DNA of 64,000 nt from Pseudidiomarina terrestris (lineage in GTDB: Bacteria > Pseudomonadota > Gammaproteobacteria > Enterobacterales > Alteromonadaceae). Of the stretch, positions 36,576 to 43,558 are shown in pieces; position 1 is the first letter of the stretch; the number at the start of each line of letters is the position of its first letter. The notes under the pieces were generated by a model that saw nothing but the letters and a program-made list of their open reading frames with translations, searched no databases and was not told the DNA's origin. The stretch is from assembly GCF_030466405.1 (NCBI RefSeq), contig NZ_JAGGJF010000001.1, positions 186,001 to 250,000 of the forward strand, read 5' to 3'. Position numbers and translations under genes: made by a program.

Positions 36576-37981
36576 TGCTGCGCTCCTTGCTGGATTTGTG
36601 CTTGCTGGGCCTGGGCTTGTGCTTGTGCGGCGTAGTTCCAGTGTTGCAGGAACATCGCCAGTTGACTGTTCACTGTGCCAAAACCTGGTGGTAACTCATC
36701 TGCAGCAATGCTGTGCAGCACGATGCCCGGTTGGCCGTCGCTAAGTTCTTGTCCTTTTGGCAGCTGCCTGATGTCGCCGTTAGGCTGAATCAGCCAGCGT
36801 TCGGTCTTTACCGCATCTAGATTGCCGACACCAACCTGCTCGCTCGTAGCTGCGGCAAGCGTCACTTCGTATTCGTTGTCAGCATCGTGCGTATTGAGCA
36901 TTGGATTTTGTTCCAGGGTCACCCGCATTTGCGCCGGGTCAATGCCATGCACGTAGCTTGCGCGCAGCGGCCACTGCTGAAATTGTTCGATGAGTTGTTC
37001 TGCCGCGTTCGCGTAGTTTGAGTTGCCATCATGGCGGTAAATCTCCGCCAGCATTCTCAGTTGTTTGAGCATACCGGCGTGACGCTTGGCAAAACGCTCG
37101 TCGAGCTTCTGGCTATGAATGCGCAGGCCCGGCCAGTAGCTATCCGGATAAAACTGTTGCGGCACGGCTTCCACAAATTGGCGCAAGCGCGGTGCTTTGC
37201 CGTTGTTGAGCGTTTGTACTGGAAGTTTAAACCGGGTGATCTTTGGCTCGCCGCGCGGTGCGTTCGGCTGCGCCAGGTTGACCATCTCGAGCTCGACGTA
37301 GCCATGCGCTGGCGTTAACCATTGCCGACTGCTGATAATGTACTTCTCGTCCAGGCTTAGGCGGTAGCTGTTGCTAAAGCGATAGCTCGCCTGCTCTTCA
37401 CCTGCGACATATTCCGTCGCAACACCCTCTTCACCGAGATCACGGCCGTTGCGCTTTATGCTCGAGCTTAGCTGCAAGGTAACGATTTCGTATTCGGGAT
37501 GGTGCGGATTGAAGTTGGCGACGGGACGTTGAATCTGAATGCTGCGTTGCCAGGAGCCCGCGCAAGTGTCTTGTTGGTTTTGCTGTTCGGCTTGATGTAG
37601 ATAGCAGGCTAGAGGATCGTCGGCGAGGTTGGTGGTATGCAGCCGATTTTCACCGACCAAGCGACTCGTTCGAATCGCCCTTCCTTGCCACAAGGTCAAT
37701 GCCTCGTTACCAGCAGAGTACCAATATTGCCCGTGCGTGCCGGTCGCGGCGAGCGCCAAAAAGGTGCGCGGGCCGTCGGCGAACTGCACGTAGGTCGCAG
37801 GATACGGAAAGCGTTGGAGCGTTTCCAGATCCGGTGCTTCAGGAGTATCCGCAAATAAAAACTGCAACGACTCGGTCGCTGCAGTTGTTTGCGAACTTTC
37901 CTGTGAACTAAAGACTGAACAGCCGGACAGCCCGATAAGGGCTGTGGCTATCACAAGGCCACGCATGGCTGTGATGGTCAC
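36572..37981 (-). CDS. Fused GfcB-GfcC (YjbF-YjbG) capsule lipoprotein
   Basis: A 469-residue lipoprotein (lipobox IGLSGC, Cys21). Residues ~40-220 match the GfcB/YjbF lipoprotein (RFPYPATYVQFADGPRTFLALAATG, DEKYIISSRQWLTPAHGYVELE); residues ~235-450 match GfcC/YjbG (RGEPKITRFKLPVQTLNNGKAPR, ASYVHGIDPAQMRVTLEQNP, ERWLIQPNGDIRQLPKGQ). In E. coli these are two adjacent genes; here they are one frame, though the junction is made of short linker. The C-terminus is Gln/Ala low-complexity. Stop overlaps the gfcD start. Confidence 0.85.
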   Translation of the reverse strand: MTITAMRGLVIATALIGLSGCSVFSSQESSQTTAATESLQFLFADTPEAPDLETLQRFPYPATYVQFADGPRTFLALAATGTHGQYWYSAGNEALTLWQGRAIRTSRLVGENRLHTTNLADDPLACYLHQAEQQNQQDTCAGSWQRSIQIQRPVANFNPHHPEYEIVTLQLSSSIKRNGRDLGEEGVATEYVAGEEQASYRFSNSYRLSLDEKYIISSRQWLTPAHGYVELEMVNLAQPNAPRGEPKITRFKLPVQTLNNGKAPRLRQFVEAVPQQFYPDSYWPGLRIHSQKLDERFAKRHAGMLKQLRMLAEIYRHDGNSNYANAAEQLIEQFQQWPLRASYVHGIDPAQMRVTLEQNPMLNTHDADNEYEVTLAAATSEQVGVGNLDAVKTERWLIQPNGDIRQLPKGQELSDGQPGIVLHSIAADELPPGFGTVNSQLAMFLQHWNYAAQAQAQAQQAQIQQGAQQ

Positions 37982-37993
37982 TCAGTGCTAATT

Positions 37994-38269
37994 TTAGTTG
38001 TCTGAAAAAGTTACTGTTGTTGCTGAGCCGTCGTCATCGCTTGCGACAACAACAACGACCATACCGATAGCTGCTGCTGCGGCTACGGCTGCTGCGTAAG
38101 TCATTTGCACGCCACCTACACTAACCATTTTGGTAGCTGGAGTTGCATCTTGCATAACTGGCTTAGGCGCAGGCTTTGGCTCTGGCTTCGGCTCAGGATT
38201 AGCTACTGCAGAAGCGCTGAACGCCAATGCTGCGGCTGCTGCGATAGTTGTTAATAATTTCATGGTCAA
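37994..38269 (-). CDS. GfcA/YjbE-like small secreted protein
   Basis: A 91-residue protein with signal peptide (AFSASAVA-N), a Pro-Lys-Glu repeat (PEPKPEPKPAPKP), then a hydrophobic Ala/Val-rich helix (TYAAAVAAAAAIGMVVVVVAS) and an acidic end. YjbE/YmcD-type first genes of group 4 capsule operons are similarly small, Ala/Thr-rich and secreted, so assignment is by position and composition rather than alignment. AAGGAG precedes the ATG at 7 bp. The ops-bearing leader lies upstream. Confidence 0.65.
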   Translation of the reverse strand: MTMKLLTTIAAAAALAFSASAVANPEPKPEPKPAPKPVMQDATPATKMVSVGGVQMTYAAAVAAAAAIGMVVVVVASDDDGSATTVTFSDN

Positions 38270-38282
38270 CTCCTTGTTTACT

Positions 38283-38325
38283 ATAGCCCGCAGCTCTACT
38301 GCGGGTTGAACTTAAACGTCTCGCC
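38283..38325 (+). repeat. REP-like palindrome, copy g
   Basis: TAGCCCGCAG-CTCTA-CTGCGGG with the longer tail TTGAACTTAAACGTCTCGC shared with copy e. It sits in the capsule leader just before the first gene. Confidence 0.85.
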
Positions 38326-38390
38326 CAAACTTGCTTTTGCACTGCTAACTTCAGGCGATACTGTTATTTTTTCCGTTGCTGTAACTTTAG

Positions 38391-38402
38391 CCTGTTACCG
38401 CC
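38391..38402 (-). promoter_or_regulatory. Degenerate second ops-like site in the capsule leader
   Basis: Leftward GGCGGTAACAGG resembles the ops element but differs at the eighth base. It lies 27 bp downstream of the good ops site. Confidence 0.35.
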
Positions 38403-38428
38403 CCACGGGTCAAATTTTAATCTCTAGA

Positions 38429-38440
38429 CACGCTACCGCC
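38429..38440 (-). promoter_or_regulatory. ops element (RfaH recruitment site)
   Basis: Leftward GGCGGTAGCGTG is an exact ops/JUMPstart core, preceded by AACCCTAAG as in JUMPstart sequences. It lies ~160 bp before the first capsule gene and ~100 bp downstream of the rfaH stop. RfaH loads on RNA polymerase paused at ops and suppresses termination over long operons. Confidence 0.9.
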
Positions 38441-38466
38441 CTTAGGGTTCCCGCTCCTAAATGCGC

Positions 38467-38522
38467 CCCACTGCGGTGGGATAACTAATTTTCCATGCGC
38501 GATTATCCCACTTCCTGGTGGG
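38467..38522. promoter_or_regulatory. Overlapping GTGGG hairpins downstream of rfaH
   Basis: Three pairings compete: CCCAC-TGCG-GTGGG (38467-38480), GTGGGATAA with TTATCCCAC (38476-38484 with 38503-38511), and CCCAC-TTCCTG-GTGGG (38507-38522). They could end rfaH transcription or attenuate read-through into the capsule operon. Confidence 0.5.
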
Positions 38523-38531
38523 AGTTTACAA
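38502..38531 (-). promoter_or_regulatory. Candidate sigma-70 promoter for the capsule operon
   Basis: Leftward TTGTAA, 18-bp spacer, GATAAT, placed between the rfaH stop and the ops element, so transcripts starting here would carry ops ~65 nt from their 5' end. It overlaps one of the hairpins. Confidence 0.45.
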
Positions 38532-38538
38532 CGTTTTA

Positions 38539-39054
38539 TTAACGTTCAATGCTTTTCAGGTCGAATTCTGCACGAACTTGCTTGTGCAAGAAATCGACCA
38601 GGACAATACACCGGGAAGGTCCGTCAAGCTTCACGATTTCGGCGATTAAGCCGCTGAAGGGACCGTCAAGGATCTGTACTTTGTCACCCACCTGCGGTAC
38701 CGCGTGTCGCTGTAACTCCTTCACTTCACGGGAATCTTCGTCTAGTGATAACAAATCGCTTACAAGCTGACTTGAGATTTGTGCGGGCGAATCTCCGAAC
38801 TGTAACAGCTTTGAGACTCCGAAGGTACTACGAATCTTATGAAAGTTTTGTGCGTAATCGGAGAACTTTACGAAAATATAACCAGGAAAGAGAGGCTCGC
38901 GTACCGCCACGCGCTTACCGCGCCGGATCCGCTCCAGCATAATCATCGGCAAAGCAGCATCAATCCCTTGATTTTCAAGGTTCGCCTGGGCGCGCAGCTC
39001 TTGTTTCGGCTTCGTTTGCGCCACATACCAAATTTCGCGCGTACCTTCTGACAT
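38539..39054 (-). CDS. rfaH: Transcription antiterminator RfaH
   Basis: From the ATG at 39054 (AGGGA upstream) the protein has 171 residues. The NGN domain is clear: REIWYVAQTKPKQELRAQANLENQGI, LMIMLER-like IRRGKRVAVREPLFPGYIFVKF, and IRSTFGVSKLLQFGDSPAQI; the C-terminal ~55 residues contain a KOW-like stretch (VGDKVQILDGPFSGLIAEIVKLDG). A NusG paralogue specialised for operons with ops. The adjacent leader has an exact ops site, so the link is strong. Confidence 0.93.
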   Translation of the reverse strand: MSEGTREIWYVAQTKPKQELRAQANLENQGIDAALPMIMLERIRRGKRVAVREPLFPGYIFVKFSDYAQNFHKIRSTFGVSKLLQFGDSPAQISSQLVSDLLSLDEDSREVKELQRHAVPQVGDKVQILDGPFSGLIAEIVKLDGPSRCIVLVDFLHKQVRAEFDLKSIER

Positions 39055-39112
39055 TCTTGTCCCTGAATCCCCCACACTTCAATGCGCAACATTGTACACC
39101 CTCCCCCACCTC

Positions 39113-39210
39113 TAAGAAAGGGCAGCCCTCCCAATTTTCCCACCCCCTTCGAAGAAAGGGCAGCCCTTCCTTTTTCTACCCCTCGTTTTTAGGAAGGGCT
39201 GCCCTCTTTA
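39113..39210. repeat. Three GGGC(A/T)GCCC repeats in the rfaH-methyltransferase gap
   Basis: GGGCAGCCC at 39120-39128 and 39158-39166 and GGGCTGCCC at 39196-39204, each with flanking AAGAAA or TTCCTT. They belong to the cluster that extends through the next two genes. Confidence 0.85.
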
Positions 39211-39267
39211 CAGTTATGTTTGTTATGTGTTGATATTAAGATAAGTATAAACATGGTGGAGTACGTT

Positions 39268-40092
39268 GTGGGAAAGAGCTATCAGGAGCATTTTGAACAG
39301 CGCGGTTCGGCCTATGACAAAGCGATGTTGCGCTTTCCGAAGGCGCGCCAGCAGGAGTTTGAGCAAGTCATTGCGGCGGCGCAAATCACTGCAGGCATGA
39401 CGGTCGTCGATGTGCCAGCTGGCGGCGCCTACTTGCGTGAGTTCTTGCCCGCGGATGTCAATTACCAGGCGCACGAGCCCTGCGCCAGCTTCACCAACCA
39501 CGGCATTGCGCCGCCACCAACAGGGGCTGCCCCTACTGGATCGGGTACCCCTAAACAAGAAAGGGCTGCCCTTGCTGAAAACGATGCGCTCCCACAGGGA
39601 GGGCTGCCCTTGCTTCCTTTGCCGTGGCGGGATGGGGAGGTGGATGCGGCGGTGAGTTTGGCGGGGGTGCATCATCTGGATGACAAGGTGCCGCTGTTTA
39701 GGGAGCTGAAGCGGGTGCTGAAGTCCGGCGGGCGGCTGGCGTTATCTGATGTTGCCAAGGGCTCGAAGGTTGCGAAATTTCTGGATGGTTATGTTGGCGA
39801 TAACAACAGTACCGGCCATGAAGGGCTCTTCCTTGACCGCGACACCTTAAGCGAGCTGGAGCAGGCGGGCTTTGCCATCGAGCAGCGCCACCAGAATGAC
39901 TTCCACTGGATATTCCCGGATCGATATAGCATGGCGGCGTTTTGCCATGAGCTGTTTGACCTGCAAAAATCCACCATTGCAGACACCCAACGCGCGATCG
40001 AAAACGAACTCGGCGTCACCGAGTACCCAGATGGGCGCGTCGGCATGCACTGGTCCTTGATGACCATTGCCGCGGTGGCCCGCCATGAGTAA
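39268..40092 (+). CDS. SAM-dependent methyltransferase with repeat-derived insertion
   Basis: A 274-residue class I methyltransferase from the GTG at 39268 (GTGGAG six bp before; longer starts lack a site). Motif I is altered to VVDVPAGGAYLREFL, and motif IV/post-IV are LPLPWRDGEVDAAVSLAGVHHLDD, with LKRVLKSGGRLALSDVAKGSK. Between motif I and IV, residues ~82-114 (39511-39610) are Pro/Ala/Gly-rich and coded by three GGGCTGCCC repeats, an in-frame insertion. Substrate unknown. Its stop overlaps the start of the ATP-grasp gene (ATGAGTAA), so the two are coupled. Confidence 0.82.
   Translation: MGKSYQEHFEQRGSAYDKAMLRFPKARQQEFEQVIAAAQITAGMTVVDVPAGGAYLREFLPADVNYQAHEPCASFTNHGIAPPPTGAAPTGSGTPKQERAALAENDALPQGGLPLLPLPWRDGEVDAAVSLAGVHHLDDKVPLFRELKRVLKSGGRLALSDVAKGSKVAKFLDGYVGDNNSTGHEGLFLDRDTLSELEQAGFAIEQRHQNDFHWIFPDRYSMAAFCHELFDLQKSTIADTQRAIENELGVTEYPDGRVGMHWSLMTIAAVARHE
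39511..39610 (+). repeat. In-frame GGGCTGCCC repeat insertion in the methyltransferase gene
   Basis: Copies at 39524-39532, 39563-39571 and 39601-39609. The first two are read in one frame (Ala-Ala) and the third in another (Gly-Leu-Pro), so spacing is not codon-locked to the repeat. Confidence 0.8.
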
Positions 40093-42013
40093 CCCCAGCA
40101 ACCCAAAGAATCCATGGCTCGAAGCCGGTCCGTTCCGTTACGTGCCGGGCTACATCAATGGCCGGCGCCAGCCCTGTATGATCGTAGCCGTCAAACCGAC
40201 ACCGCAGCTTATAAAAGCCCTCAGCTCCGAGAACGCTGAGCTGAGCAACAGACTCGACAGCTTTTTCAACTGGTGGAACGAGCGGCTCTACGCAACAGCA
40301 ACCGCAAAAACAACCCAGCCCGGCGCCGACTGGTCCAGTCTTGCCAACCATTTGGCGACGGGTACCACGCAAGTGCTTCGTTATTTAGGGCTGCCCTTGC
40401 TGGATGAGGTGCAGGTGGCGACGCCGCGGGCGGCTGACGAGGCATCGCAGCAATGGACCTCCATCACTCTGCCGCTGCCCCACTGTGAGCCGGGACTCGT
40501 GCTCGACGCCTGGCAACTGCTTGTGCAGGTGCTCAGCCAGACACTACAAACAAAAAAGCTGCCAGAGCCGCTGCTCCGCAAACAGCTGGATAAGTTAACA
40601 GAGGAAAAGCAGCACAGTATTAGCCCGTTGATGCTGAAGGCCGCCTACGATCTGGACCTGCCCGTCACACCGTTAAAAGGCATCATGACGCAATTTGGCC
40701 ATGGCCGCCAAAGCGCTTGGCTGGAGCACACTTTCACCGAGAATTCTGCAAATTTGTCCGTGCGCATCGCCCGCAATAAATCTGACACCGCCATTCGCCT
40801 GCGCCAGATGTGCCTGCCCGTCGCCCCTCATCATGAAGTCGCGAATGTGAATGAGGCATTGCAGGCCGCGCAGGCGCTCGGTTATCCGGTGGTGGTGAAG
40901 CCGGTGGCCCTGGATGGCGGGGTCGGTGTGGCCGCGAACCTCGCCAATCAGCAAGAGGTTCGCGCTGCATATGCCATCGCCCAGAAGCAATCGCCGCGAG
41001 TCCTTATCGAAAAGCATGTCGCTGGCCGCGATTATCGGCTCACGGTGCTCGATGGCGAGATGATTTGGGCGGTCGAGCGCATTCCCGCTGGCGTGGTTGG
41101 CGATGGGCAGCACAGCATTGAGCAGCTAATTGCCAAAGAAAATCTTACCGACCAGCGTCGTCCTGGCCTGCAGCAAACCCTAAAGCCCCTTGCGATCAAC
41201 AGCGAGGCGCGCCAACTGCTGCAATCCTCCAACCTACAACCGCAAAGCGTGCCCGCCAAGGGTCAGTTCGTTGCGCTAAGACGCACCGCCAATGTCGCCA
41301 ATGGCGGACGGCCAAAAGTCGTGACCGAGCAGGTGCATCCGGACAACGCCGCGCTCGCCATAAGAGCAACTCAGGCACTGCGGCTTGATTTGACCGGCGT
41401 CGATCTGATCATTCCCGATATTTCCCGCTCGTGGCGCGAGCCGGGTAATCATGGTGTGGTCTGCGAAATTAACGCACAGCCGGATCTGGGCTCAACCACG
41501 GCGGCGCATCTCTATCCAATGGTGCTCAAAAAGCGAGTGAAAGGCAGTGGTCGCATTCCGATCATCGCGCTGCTCGGCGCGCCCAGCGACGAGCTGACCA
41601 CACAAGTTGTGGCGGCATTGCAGGCACAAGGACTCCAATCTATAGGCTGGAGCGGTCATAACCGCGCGGGCATTAACGACGTCACCCTTAGCACCAATGG
41701 CAAGACCTTTGCGCACAGCATGATGCTGCTCACTGATCAGAGTGTCGATGCGCTGGTGCTGAATGTTTACGATGATGAGCTGCTAAAACGGGGGCTGCCC
41801 ACCGACAAGATCGACTGGCTCGTGCTGGCTGGCAGCAAGCTGACCAGCCCGCAACTGCTGCAACCGCTAACCAGCATGATGCTCGGCGCCACCAGGAATC
41901 TAGCGCTGCTAAAAGAGTCAAACCTACAACCGCAAGGCCTCGAGCAAGCCCTGCCCACGCACCTGAAACTGCAAACCCTCAGCACCGCAGAATTCCTCAG
42001 CACCCTCCCCTAG
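40085..42013 (+). CDS. Cyanophycin-synthetase-like ATP-grasp protein with degenerate Mur-ligase part
   Basis: Starting at the ATG at 40085 the protein has 642 residues. The N-terminal ~200 residues resemble the CphA N-domain. The ATP-grasp domain (residues ~250-500) is well kept: GYPVVVKPVALDGGVGVAANL, VLIEKHVAGRDYRLTVLDG, AVERIPAGVVGDGQHSI, and VVCEINAQPDLGSTT. The following Mur-ligase-like part is only ~145 residues, and the P-loop expected after IPIIA reads LLGAPSDELTT instead of TGTNGKTT. CphA1 proteins have ~870 residues and two active sites; this one resembles the shorter CphA2-like layout with one. It probably ligates an unknown carboxylate and amine. Coupled to a methyltransferase. 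Confidence 0.82.
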   Translation: MSNPSNPKNPWLEAGPFRYVPGYINGRRQPCMIVAVKPTPQLIKALSSENAELSNRLDSFFNWWNERLYATATAKTTQPGADWSSLANHLATGTTQVLRYLGLPLLDEVQVATPRAADEASQQWTSITLPLPHCEPGLVLDAWQLLVQVLSQTLQTKKLPEPLLRKQLDKLTEEKQHSISPLMLKAAYDLDLPVTPLKGIMTQFGHGRQSAWLEHTFTENSANLSVRIARNKSDTAIRLRQMCLPVAPHHEVANVNEALQAAQALGYPVVVKPVALDGGVGVAANLANQQEVRAAYAIAQKQSPRVLIEKHVAGRDYRLTVLDGEMIWAVERIPAGVVGDGQHSIEQLIAKENLTDQRRPGLQQTLKPLAINSEARQLLQSSNLQPQSVPAKGQFVALRRTANVANGGRPKVVTEQVHPDNAALAIRATQALRLDLTGVDLIIPDISRSWREPGNHGVVCEINAQPDLGSTTAAHLYPMVLKKRVKGSGRIPIIALLGAPSDELTTQVVAALQAQGLQSIGWSGHNRAGINDVTLSTNGKTFAHSMMLLTDQSVDALVLNVYDDELLKRGLPTDKIDWLVLAGSKLTSPQLLQPLTSMMLGATRNLALLKESNLQPQGLEQALPTHLKLQTLSTAEFLSTLP

Positions 42014-42031
42014 CGAGCAAACTCGAAGGAA

Positions 42032-42150
42032 GGGCTGCCCTTCCTTCTCAACGCTCGCCGAAAGTGTAAGGGCTGCCCTTCCTTCTCAACGCTCGCCGAA
42101 AGTGTAAGGGCTGCCCTTTCTGGAGGGCTGCCCTTTCTGGAGGGCTGCCC
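42032..42150. repeat. Tandem array of GGGCTGCCC units
   Basis: Five copies of GGGCTGCCC at 42032, 42070, 42108, 42125 and 42142. The first three are spaced by an exact 38-bp period, the last three by 17 bp. The array fills the space between convergent genes and ends four bases before the Wzi stop codon. Confidence 0.9.
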
Positions 42151-42154
42151 TTTC

Positions 42155-43558
42155 TTACCAGCGGAGTTCGTAGGAGGCGATGAGGTTGCCGAATTCGTCT
42201 TTGCGGCCGGATTCGTAGGTGTCTTGCCAGGCTTGTACGCCGAGTTCGAGCAAGCCGGGGCCGATGGGGTAGAACACGGCGGCTTCGAACTGCTGGATGC
42301 GGGCGATGCCGGGGCGAAACTCAGGTAGGAGTTCAAAGCGTGCGGCGCGGCCGAAGTTGTTGTGGTCACGGCGGATGCGAGTGTCCTGAATACGGAAGTC
42401 CCAGCCCAGGCCGCTGTTGCGGAACGAGGCGTAGCCCAAGGTGGTCAGGCTGCGCAGGTCGCTGCGATCGTGTTCGGCGTAAAAACGCGATAGCTGTTCC
42501 GGTTCGGCGAAGCTCCAGTCGAGACCGACCATGTGGCCATTGCCACGCACGTCGTCGGAATCCGTGGAGGTCGCATAGCGTGCGGGCACGCGATGCTCGC
42601 TAATGCTACCGTAGAAATTAAACTGATACGGCAAGCTCAACCGCGCATCGAACACCAAACTCTCCGCGTCATCAGAAGCAGAAGCAGAACCAGAAGCAGA
42701 ACCAAAGCCAGAAGCGCCACCAGACCCGGCCCCATCCAGCGATGACCGGGTAAAATGCAGGCCCAGCTCTAAGCGTTCATGGGCACGCCAACCAAGTCGC
42801 GCCCCGAAAGCTTCTTCCCGCGACCACAATGACAGCGAAGGGTCCACCAGAAACTTCTCTTCGCTCTCGCCATAAAACGCCGTAAAACTCAGCGCAGAAA
42901 AACGAGAAGCCGCCGATGGCGCATAAACTGTGCGCAAACTGCGTAGTGGCAAGGTACTCACCGTGTGCAAACCATCTTGCGCTGAGCCTGGCGACCACCA
43001 GGTGTGCAGCTGATCCACGCTAAACATCCAGTCGCCGACCATGCCCGCGGCATAACTGCCTTGCCAGGAAAGGTTGTCGGTGCGCACCCGTGGATTCAAA
43101 CTCAGGGAGCTGTCGCGATAGGTGGTGCGCAGCCGGCCGGCTACGGACGAACCAATGCGCTCGTGGCTCAGGGCGACGGAAGCTTTGCCTTCCATCGGCC
43201 GCTGATAACTCGGCTGGGCGCCAGTGTCGGTCACACCGGCAACGCGTAACGAAGTATAGGCACTGCCTTTGTGATAATTCAGCAACGCCATCAATTTGTA
43301 GTAGGCAACTTGCTGTAGCTCAGTTAAAACCGCAGGGTCTAAGGCTTCCAGGTCCGCCAATAAGGGCCGCCACAGCACCGGAAAGGTGGTCACAGGGGCA
43401 CGCAACAGTCCCGCATCCGCAAGTACCTGTAATGAATGACGCACATGCAGTTCCTCGGCATCCAGCCAGGGCGTCGCCGAGACACTGACAGGCCCCGTCA
43501 GCGCAAAAATTGCAACAATGACCGCCGCACCACGCTGCCAGATTCCACTACCGCGCAC
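42155..43558 (-). CDS. wzi: Outer-membrane capsule assembly protein Wzi
   Basis: A 467-residue beta-barrel protein, GTG start abutting the stop of the preceding gene. Signal peptide (AIFALTGPVSVSA-TP), an N-terminal helical bundle (DAEELHVRHSLQVLADAGLLRAPVTTFPVLW), and barrel motifs VGDWMFSVDQLHTWWSPG, MVGLDWSFAEPEQLSRFYAEH and FRIQDTRIRRDHNNFG. Wzi anchors or organises capsule at the cell surface. Residues ~280-303 form a Gly/Ser/Ala-rich loop coded by hexanucleotide repeats (42674-42718), a possible variable region. Last gene of the ugd-wecA-export operon. Confidence 0.9.
   Translation of the reverse strand: MRGSGIWQRGAAVIVAIFALTGPVSVSATPWLDAEELHVRHSLQVLADAGLLRAPVTTFPVLWRPLLADLEALDPAVLTELQQVAYYKLMALLNYHKGSAYTSLRVAGVTDTGAQPSYQRPMEGKASVALSHERIGSSVAGRLRTTYRDSSLSLNPRVRTDNLSWQGSYAAGMVGDWMFSVDQLHTWWSPGSAQDGLHTVSTLPLRSLRTVYAPSAASRFSALSFTAFYGESEEKFLVDPSLSLWSREEAFGARLGWRAHERLELGLHFTRSSLDGAGSGGASGFGSASGSASASDDAESLVFDARLSLPYQFNFYGSISEHRVPARYATSTDSDDVRGNGHMVGLDWSFAEPEQLSRFYAEHDRSDLRSLTTLGYASFRNSGLGWDFRIQDTRIRRDHNNFGRAARFELLPEFRPGIARIQQFEAAVFYPIGPGLLELGVQAWQDTYESGRKDEFGNLIASYELRW
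42674..42718. repeat. Hexanucleotide repeat inside wzi
   Basis: About seven degenerate AGAAGC/AGAACC units on the plus strand encode the Ser-Ala-Ser-Gly loop of Wzi. Changes by whole units would keep frame. Confidence 0.8.

Noticed and set aside
40085-42013. True cyanophycin synthetase
   Set aside because: The Mur-ligase part is shortened and lacks the P-loop; no cyanophycinase gene is nearby.
42032-42150. CRISPR array
   Set aside because: The repeats are short palindromes with spacings of 38 and 17 bp and near-identical intervals, not unique spacers; no cas genes are present.
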